The notes beneath the pieces are model-generated. The model was not told the origin of the DNA. It saw only the letters and a list, made by a program, of their open reading frames with translations, and searched no databases. Below, in pieces: positions 1-6,800 of a stretch of DNA of 8,415 bases (the stretch's first letter is position 1; every line of letters begins with the position of its first letter). The stretch covers positions 1-8,415 of the forward strand of contig JAEDCW010000056.1 in NCBI GenBank assembly GCA_016293975.1, in the 5' to 3' direction. The position numbers were made by a program, and so were the translations under genes. The DNA is from Clostridia bacterium. Its GTDB lineage: Bacteria; Bacillota; Clostridia; Christensenellales; CAG-138.

Positions 1-147
1 TTCAGTTTAACAGATTTTTGGGGGATTTGCGACTGCACTTACAGTGTACTACTCCAGACAATTCAAATATCTTTGCAACCAAAAGTTTTCGCATTTTTCA
101 AACATAAGTAATGCTACGATTTTCTACTTAGATGGCAGTTAATTATC
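1..147. other. Non-coding stretch at left edge, no supportable gene
   Basis: I see no gene I can defend here. All three plus-strand frames are open for roughly the first 100 bases: one ends at TAA 109-111, one at TAA 105-107, and one is open from 11 to TAA 140-142, only 5 bases before the terminator stem. None has a start codon with a ribosome binding site inside the window. A minus-strand 30-codon frame (94 down to 2) also lacks a ribosome binding site. The stretch may be the 3' end of a plus-strand gene lying off the left edge, a decayed remnant, or plain intergenic DNA. A T5G5 run lies at 15-24. Confidence 0.4.
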
Positions 148-195
148 AAACACTCCGGACAGATCCATACATTGGACGCTGTCCGGAGTGTTTTT
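148..195 (+). terminator. Strong intrinsic terminator, 15-bp perfect stem
   Basis: Bases 148-162 (AAACACTCCGGACAG) are perfectly complementary to 179-193. The GC-rich core CACTCCGGACAG is at 151-162 and its partner at 179-190. Inside the 16-base loop, TCCA (164-167) can pair with TGGA (173-176), extending the hairpin. On the plus strand the stem runs into TTTTT (191-195), the classic Rho-independent arrangement, so it best serves a transcript entering from the left edge. On the minus strand the stem is followed by a weaker T-rich stretch (TTTGATAATT), and it lies about 55 bases past the regulator stop, so it may also end that transcript. Confidence 0.85.
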
Positions 196-247
196 GCATT
201 TAGCTGAAACTTAAAAAGTTCAGATCCTACGAACAAAGCAGGGCGGC

Positions 248-481
248 CTATAAATCTTCCTCCAACAGCTTTGCCGGAGAGATGTTCAGACATTCTGCGA
301 TTTTGAACAATGTTTCGAGGGAGATGCCTCGGACGGTGCCGGTTCCCTCAATCTGAGCAAGGAAATTTACACTTTTGCCAATTTCCTCGGCAAAGGCTTC
401 CTGCGTATAACCAGCCTTCTTACGATAGTAAGCAATTTTCAGTCCCATTGTAATGTACTTGTCCGGATAATTGGTATGCAT
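248..481 (-). CDS. XRE-family helix-turn-helix transcriptional regulator (77 aa)
   Basis: This encodes a small single-domain DNA-binding protein of the XRE/Cro-C1 type, expected to act in the cytoplasm as a repressor. The domain fills nearly the whole chain. The first helix holds the typical GLKIAYYRKKAG stretch (residues 13-24). Helix 2 starts at YTQEAFAEEIG (25-35) with the near-invariant TQE, the recognition helix is SVNFLAQIE (37-45), and ISLETLFKIAECLNISP (53-69) is the characteristic helix 4 and following loop. No sensor, peptidase or dimerisation extension is present. The first ATG is chosen because GAGGTGAGG lies just upstream; the internal Met12 has no ribosome binding site. It is divergent from the 58-aa gene, and a dyad overlapping its own -10 suggests autorepression (inference). 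Regulators of this size are common in mobile elements and in Clostridia genomes; the target genes are unknown. Confidence 0.92.
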   Translation of the reverse strand: MHTNYPDKYITMGLKIAYYRKKAGYTQEAFAEEIGKSVNFLAQIEGTGTVRGISLETLFKIAECLNISPAKLLEEDL

Positions 482-483
482 AA

Positions 484-492
484 CCTCACCTC
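484..492 (-). promoter_or_regulatory. Ribosome binding site of the XRE regulator
   Basis: Read on the minus strand this is GAGGTGAGG, ending two bases before the ATG, with the GAGGTG core five bases away. It fixes the start at 481 rather than the internal Met12. Confidence 0.75.
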
Positions 493-504
493 AACAATAT
501 GCTA

Positions 505-515
505 CCAATTATTGG
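505..515. promoter_or_regulatory. Dyad CCAAT-T-ATTGG, possible operator
   Basis: This is a perfect inverted repeat with 5-base arms around one central T. It covers the candidate -10 of the regulator promoter (508-513). XRE repressors usually bind short dyads over their own promoter, so it is a reasonable autoregulatory operator. The short length and AT-rich setting mean chance is possible. Confidence 0.35.
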
Positions 516-535
516 CGTAAAATATAATTTATCAA
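508..535 (-). promoter_or_regulatory. Candidate sigma-A promoter for the XRE regulator
   Basis: On the minus strand TTGATA (535-530) is followed after 16 bases by AATAAT (513-508). Transcription would begin near 500, leaving a leader of about 20 bases that contains the ribosome binding site. The boxes match the consensus in 5 of 6 (-10) and 5 of 6 (-35) positions. The assignment is by eye. Confidence 0.5.
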
Positions 536-548
536 AAGAAAAAGAACA

Positions 549-563
549 TTTACTTTAAGTAAA
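549..563. promoter_or_regulatory. Dyad TTTACTT-T-AAGTAAA, possible operator
   Basis: This is a perfect inverted repeat with 7-base arms around a single central T, the same odd-length geometry as the dyad at 505-515 but a different sequence. It lies between the divergent genes and overlaps the candidate -35 of the small gene. A dimeric XRE repressor site is the natural reading, but this is inferred from position and symmetry only. Confidence 0.4.
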
Positions 564-577
564 ATATGTGTTATGGT
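549..577 (+). promoter_or_regulatory. Weak candidate promoter for the 58-aa gene
   Basis: TTTACT (549-554) and TATGGT (572-577) are 17 bases apart, and a TG at 569-570 makes an extended -10 (TGTTATGGT). Each hexamer matches only 4 of 6 consensus positions, and the implied start site is almost on top of the ribosome binding site. An alternative -10, TAAAAT at 560-565, would give a longer leader but has no good -35. A TATAAT at 523-528 also exists without a clear -35. Confidence 0.3.
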
Positions 578-601
578 TTTAAGGAAGGGAGGAGTTGCGT
601 T

Positions 602-778
602 ATGGCAGATTATCAAAAAATGTATGCGCTGCTCTGCGGCAGCATCGACGATGTAATAGATGGGCTGGAGGAGATTCCCCTTGCCTTGCCCTATGCTAAC
701 ATACTGAAAAAGGCATTATTGGATGCGGAGGAACTCTACATTCAAACAGACAATTCTGGCGTTGCTTCAGAATCGTAA
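602..778 (+). CDS. Small acidic protein of unknown function (58 aa)
   Basis: I do not recognise a function. The start at ATG 602 is chosen because AGGGAGGAG (586-594) sits seven bases upstream. An in-frame ATG at 566 would add 12 residues, but it has no ribosome binding site and lies before or within the likely promoter. The protein begins MADYQKMYALLCGSIDDVID and is probably two helices: residues about 3-21, then a break at residues 24-31 containing two prolines (EIPLALPY), then about 32-47 (NILKKALLDAEELYIQ). The C-terminal tail is polar and likely disordered. It is clearly acidic, soluble and lacks a signal peptide or membrane segment. Similar short DYQKMY-type hypothetical proteins occur, to my recollection, in Clostridia genomes and mobile elements. 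Its divergence from the XRE gene suggests shared control, possibly as a partner or target of that regulator (inference). Confidence 0.75.
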   Translation: MADYQKMYALLCGSIDDVIDGLEEIPLALPYANILKKALLDAEELYIQTDNSGVASES

Positions 779-804
779 TCACAGACTGCAAATGTTTTTT
801 CGGC

Positions 805-833
805 TTGATTATGCTAAACAAAAATGGTAATAT
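805..833 (+). promoter_or_regulatory. Candidate extended -10 promoter for the giant surface protein gene
   Basis: TTGATT (805-810) and TAATAT (828-833) are spaced by exactly 17 bases, and TG at 825-826 makes an extended -10 (TGGTAATAT). The start site would be near 840, giving an AT-rich leader of about 60 bases. I see no convincing riboswitch or attenuator hairpin in that leader, and no clear terminator between the 58-aa gene and this promoter, so read-through from the small gene is possible. Confidence 0.5.
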
Positions 834-887
834 GTAATATATGGCATGAGTTTATTATTTAATTTAGACATAAAACTTTCTGAAATG

Positions 888-893
888 TGGAGG
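888..893 (+). promoter_or_regulatory. Ribosome binding site of the giant surface protein gene
   Basis: TGGAGG ends five bases before ATG 899. It fixes the start, and the protein from that ATG begins with a textbook signal peptide. Confidence 0.8.
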
Positions 894-898
894 CTGAC

Positions 899-3800
899 AT
901 GAAGACCTATTTACGAAAGTATTTAGCAATTATCCTTGTTTTCTGCATGATGCTTGGTATGGTGCCAATGTCTTATGCAGTTGAAGAAGGGAAAGAGAGG
1001 CTCTTTCCCGATATGCCAATATCCTCATATTGGTCTTACGATGCCCTTGAAAACGCAATTGCTCAGGGTATCTTGAAGGGTGATAGCAATGGTATGCTGA
1101 ACCCCCAAAAGGCTATTTCCAGAGCAGAGATGGCAACAGTGCTCAACAGACTCTTCGGAGCTGAAGAGCAGGCGAATATTACAATGTTCTCTGACGTTTC
1201 AGAGAATGAGTGGTATTATCCGGAAATGGCGAAAGCTGTCCAGATGAAAACATTCTACGGAAGTGCAGACGGGAAGCTGAACCCGACCAATGGCATTACC
1301 CGCCAAGACGCTTTTACCGTGATTGCCCGTGCAATCAAGCTCGAGGAGTCTGATGATTCCGCACTGCTTGCCTTTGCAGATCAGGGAAATATTTCCGACT
1401 ATGCCCGTCCGTACCTTGCGGCTATGGCAAAGGCGGGCTACGTCAATGGAAATGGCGGAAAAATCAATCCAAGGGCTACTATCACCCGCGAGGAAGTAGC
1501 ACAGGTTCTCTACAATGTAATCGGTAGCTATTTGACCACGGAAAACGGCGTCTATAGCGGCGAGCAGAAGGGCAATGTCATCATCAATGTGCCCGGTGTC
1601 ACAGTGAAAAACGCTACGATTAAGGGCGACCTTATCATCGGTGACGGCGTTGGCGATGGCGAAGTGACGATAGACAACACGACTGTGTCCGGACGCGTTG
1701 TTGTTCGTGGCGGCGGCGAGAACTCCATTAAGATTGTCAATAAGAGCAATGTGGGCAGCGTTATCGTCAGCAAGACATCCGGCGGCGGTGTTCGCGTCCT
1801 GTCAGCAGATGGAGCAAAGGTCGACATTATCTCTGTGGATGATGGTTCCGACAGCGTGAAGCTGGAGGGAACCTTCCTTACGGTTTCCGTTGATAGCAGT
1901 GCTCCTGTTGTAATGAGTAATGCTGTTGTTACAAATCTTGAAGTAAACGCGCCTCAGGCAAGCGTCAGTGTGGAATCCGGAACGGTTGCGAACACAGTCG
2001 TTAATGCAAGTGCTGCTTCGGCGGAGCTGAGTACGGGCGAGAATGCCAAGATGGGCACGATCAGCGTTCCGTCTGACGCCACGGTCAACATCGACGGTAC
2101 CGTTGCGGAGATTACAGTATCCGCTGATAATTCAAGCGCACAGGCAGAGGCGAAAATCAACCTTGGCAGCACTGCAAAAGTCGATACGATTAAGGCGGAA
2201 AGCGGCGCAAATACGGTGTTGAATGCAGATGCATCCGCTAAAATCAACAATATCGAAGCAGCAAATAAAAACGACATTAGCATCAATTCGGACTCTGCTA
2301 CTTTGAAGCAGCAGCTTGAAAACAGCGTCAAGGAAACTACGACAGAATCTGCAAAGCCAGAAGACACGAAACCCAGCGGCGGATCAAGCTCTGGCGGCGG
2401 TGATAGCGGTCCTGTTTCAGCGCGTGTTGCCGCGGGCGCAGAATTTGTGGCAGCAATAAAAAATAGCGCATATTCCAGTATCACAGTAACGGAAGACATA
2501 GTCGTTGATGAAGCCTTTATCGCAACAAAGCCCATTACGGTTGCAAGTGGAGCAAAACTGACGCTGAATGAGAACAGCGAGTTCAAGGCTTCTTTGACGA
2601 ACAACGGTACTTTAGTAACAAGAGGTTTGTTGACCCTTGGAGCGGGATGCACGCTGACGAATAACGGCGACCTTTACCAATATGGAATTTGGTATATTTA
2701 CGGAAAAGTCCAGAATAATCAAAATTACGAGTACTCATGGAATTCGGCTCAAATCAACGCTTTTAACGGCTCAACGATAGCAGGAATCGGCTATTGCAAA
2801 GTCTATACTGTGTATGATTCTGACTATTACTACGCAGATGGCACAACTAAATTGAGCAATAGAAATATCAAACTGGACGATACTGACACGATTGAGGTTG
2901 AGGTTTCTTCTGCAAATCTGAACGCGTATGCCTATAACGCATATGCCTACGGCGAAAAGGGCCTTAAAAATGCTCTCGACTCTGAGCGTGAGTACACGGG
3001 TCTTCACCTTTGTGCGGATAGCAACGCAGTTAACAATGAGATCACCTTGCCTGAAAACGCAATACTGCGCAAGGATGTTGTTATTGAGAACGGGGTTTCT
3101 CTTACTGTAGCAAATCAGTCCAAACTTACGGTGGCAAAAAATCTCTCCATCGAAGGCACGCTGAATGTTCCTGCAGGAAGCGATTTGACCTGCAACGGCT
3201 CTATAGGTATTTATAGCGGCGGTCTTCTGAACAATCAGGGAACGCTGAGCGGAAGCATGCCCATTACGATGTATCCGGGGTCTTCTGCATCTGGTCTGAG
3301 CGGCAAGAGGGTCTATACAAATAGTGGCGATGACATCTACTATGCCGACGGCACTATGGACATCCAAACGGGCGATATCAATACCGGCGGTGCAGGGGTT
3401 CGATATAGTTATTCTGGGGCTGCTTATGTTTATGGCAGTAAGGGCCTTGAAAATGCGCTGAGCAGCAGCAAGAATTACAATGCAATCATACTATGCTATG
3501 ACAAGGACGATCCACAGGCGAATACGGTTGAAATCAGTAAAGACTGCGCTATTCAGAAAGGGATTACAGTTGAAAATGGCGTTTCGCTTGTCATTGCATC
3601 GAATGTTGTCACTAATAGCTCTATCGAGGTCAGAGGTAATTTGATTGTCAATCAAGGAGCTTCTTTTACCACAAATGACAGTAGTCTCGATATTTTCGCT
3701 GCTGCAAAACTCCAAAATAACGGTTCACTTCAAAAGAATGGCGGCTATCTGCAAGTATATGGACGCCTGTATAATGCAGGAACCATGAATGTGAAGTATC

Positions 3801-6800
3801 AGAAAAACAATACTTGGGGAAGAATATATCTCAGAGGCGAGGCAGTCAACAGTGGTACTTTTGAAACTGACATGCCGCTTCGCATCGACTCTGGCTGCAC
3901 ACTTGAAAACAACGGCTTACTCAAACAGGTAAATGCCAAAACCAACTGGAATGTCTATGGTACACTTCAGAATAATGGAACATATACATACGAGAATTCC
4001 CCCCAAAAGATTGTCATTTACAATGGAGCTTCCGTTAGCGGCATCGACAAGGACAGGCTTGAATTCCATAGCAGTGGCTTGGACTGGTATTATGCAGATG
4101 GACGCAATGAGCTAAGTAATGAATCTGCAACCGTTGATAATCAGGCAATTACTGTTGCTCAGCCCAGAGGTGTTTCTGCATACGCCTATAACCTCGCGGC
4201 CTACGTTTACGGCACAAACGGCTTGCACAATTCCCTGACAATGGGACGGCAGTATAACAGCATTGATCTTTGGCCCGACGAGGATGAAAATAACAACCTC
4301 ATTGAGCTCTCGGTTACCAAGCAGACAATACCCTATTTCGGCGTCAATCGTGGAGTAACATTGAACCTAAATGAAGGCGAGTTAGAGATTAATGACGGCG
4401 ATCTTTCCGGAAATCTCTGCGTTGCCGAAGATGCAAAATTCACAGTCAAAAATGGATTCTACACACTAAGTGGAGAAGGAAGACTGACCAATAATGGAAC
4501 AGTTCGGTTAGATGGCGCTTATCTGGATATTAGTGATCGCAGTATATTCGATAACAAGGGAACGATTCAGGTTACAGAAAACTATGATATCCATGTGTCT
4601 GATTCGGCTTCTGCGCTTGAAATGCAGAATCTGAATGTAACGGTTGGCGGAAACTGGGTTGACTATGATGAAGAGGGCAATCCGAGTTCGGAGCTTTCTA
4701 CACCTACCGTTACTGGAACTACTTATACACCGAAATGGTATGCAACGGTTCATAACTCTGTTGGGTTAGCGGCTGCCTTGCAATCGACTCAGAAATTCGA
4801 CCAGCTTACTATTGAAAACTATGGCAAGATGGAAAATGAAGTTCTTTCTTTGCCGGTTGCTCTCTCAACGGTAACAGCAACAGATCTGCATGTCTATGAG
4901 GGAAGTACGCTTAAAATCGGCGCAAATCAGACGCTGAACGTGGAGAACCTCTATATTAACGGTGGCAGCGTTGTGATTGAAGAGAACGGAACTTTGTCTG
5001 CAAATCGGGTTGATCTTTACAATGGGGCCGTGCTTGACAATCAAGGGACTCTTGCGGTTTCTGATAAGGTCTACATGAGCCGAGGAACGACCGCCAAAGG
5101 GATGGACGGCATAAAAATCCGCAAGCAGTCCAATACGTTTACCTTCGATAGTTATACCAGTGATGCAGAAATATCCGGGTATAACATTGAGGGTGCTGCA
5201 ATTATTGAAGGTAGCGCTTACAGCTATGCCAGAGTGTATGGGGCAGCGGGATTCCAAAAGTTCCTCAAGTCCAAAGAGAACTTTGACTGCATCTGGCTCT
5301 ACGAGGAAGACGATTCCAACATGGTCATTCCTGCGGTAACAACAGCAAAAACTTACGAGTGGAGTGAACTGGAAATCAGTGCCGGCGTAACGCTGACCAT
5401 TGGTTCGGGCAATACCTTGACCGTTGGCGATACCATGGTCTACGGGGCGCTTAACGTTAATGAAGGCGGAGGCTTCAGCATTGGAAAACGCTATTATTAT
5501 GAGAGCTTTTCCGACGGAAGGAGAATTCAGCACGAAGAAAACGGTTACCTGCGGATTGAGAGCGGTGCCACCGCGACAAACTCTGGCACACTGAACGCTT
5601 CCGGCTATATGTACGTTCAGGCGGGCGCAGCATTGCTGAACAAGCAGGGCGCGGAATTGATTCAAGACGGTGACTGGTATATCTACGGCACCTTGACAAA
5701 TGAGGGAACATACACGCAGAAGACGATTGATAGTGTGATCAATGTCTATGCCGGCGCTACGGTTACCGGAATCAACAATGAAAATATCGAAACCTTCGGC
5801 AGCCAATATGATTATTACAAAGCGGACGGCACCTATGTTCCTGCAAACACCAAAGCGATGATTGACGGACAGGAAATCGAAACGGGAAAGAATAAATCTC
5901 TTTCTGCCTATGTCTATGGCACGGAAGGCCTCAAGAAATGCCTGTCAATGAAACGCACGTATAATCAGGTTACGCTTTGTGCGGATGAAGTTTTGGCAAA
6001 TAATAGCGTGGAGCTGTCGGCGGGGAGCTATTCCATCACAAATAGATTTTACATCAATGATGGAGTTACTTTGACGCTTGCAGACGGTGCAAACCTGACG
6101 ATGCAGTACGGTTATGTATATGGTGATATCGTCGTTTCAAGCGGAGCAACAATGACGGTAAAAGACTCCTATTTCTATCTATACGATGATGCGGAATTGA
6201 CGAACAATGGTACATTCATGTTGGATGTATCCAACATGAGAATCCACGACAACAGCATTTTCAGAAATAACGGAACGCTCCAGACAGCCGGAAAGTATTC
6301 AATCATGGTGTACGATTATGCCTCTGCCCTTAATATGCAGGGGAAAATCGTTTCAAAGAAATCCGGTCAGGATTATTACGACGAGTACGGCGTATTCTCT
6401 GAGGGGCTTTCTGATCATACCACGGTTACCGGGGCGGTTATCTCTGGCTCAGACGATGTCCAAGTTGTCGGCGCAAGAGGATTTGCAGCGGCGGTATCTG
6501 CGGCAGGGAAGAACTATACGAGCTATTATGTGGACAAAGCCAGCAATTCTGCAGATAACAGCATTGCGCTGCCGAACAGCATGACGCTTTCCTCCCTGAA
6601 CATCGAAGACGGCGTTACGATCACTGTCCCTGAAAATGTCAGTTTGACAGTGGATAATCTCCATATTTACGGCGAGCTGGTCGTTGAAAAGGGCGCATTC
6701 TTAACAGTCAATGGTTATGCCAATGTTTATTCTGGCAAACTGACGAACAACGGCACCTTTGCCAGCGAAGGCAGATTGTATGTGAACGATCAGTCCGGTT

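Noticed and set aside
2..94. Minus-strand 30-codon frame at the left edge
   Set aside because: It has no ribosome binding site and no recognisable domain, and the overlapping plus-strand frames are equally open, so length alone is not evidence.
566..601. Upstream ATG for the small plus-strand gene (70-aa version)
   Set aside because: It has no ribosome binding site and lies before or within the likely promoter. ATG 602 has AGGGAGGAG at ideal spacing.
779..898. Riboswitch or attenuator in the leader of the surface protein gene
   Set aside because: The leader is short and AT-rich. I find no stable hairpin followed by a T run and no known riboswitch core.
1954..2652. Long minus-strand open frame (232 codons) opposite the surface protein gene
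   Set aside because: It is antisense to a frame with a clear signal peptide, SLH domains and repeats. Its protein is a low-complexity Ala/Ser/Val/Leu string, the mirror of the beta-repeat codons, and it has no visible ribosome binding site.
2771..3367. Minus-strand open frame of 198 codons
   Set aside because: It is antisense to modules 1-2 of the array, with no family resemblance and no ribosome binding site. It is explained by the plus-strand coding pattern.
4865..5806. Minus-strand open frame of 313 codons
   Set aside because: It lies wholly inside the module array. The plus-strand frame is continuous through it with recognisable module heads at 5228 and turns such as NQGT and NSGT, so this is a codon-use shadow.
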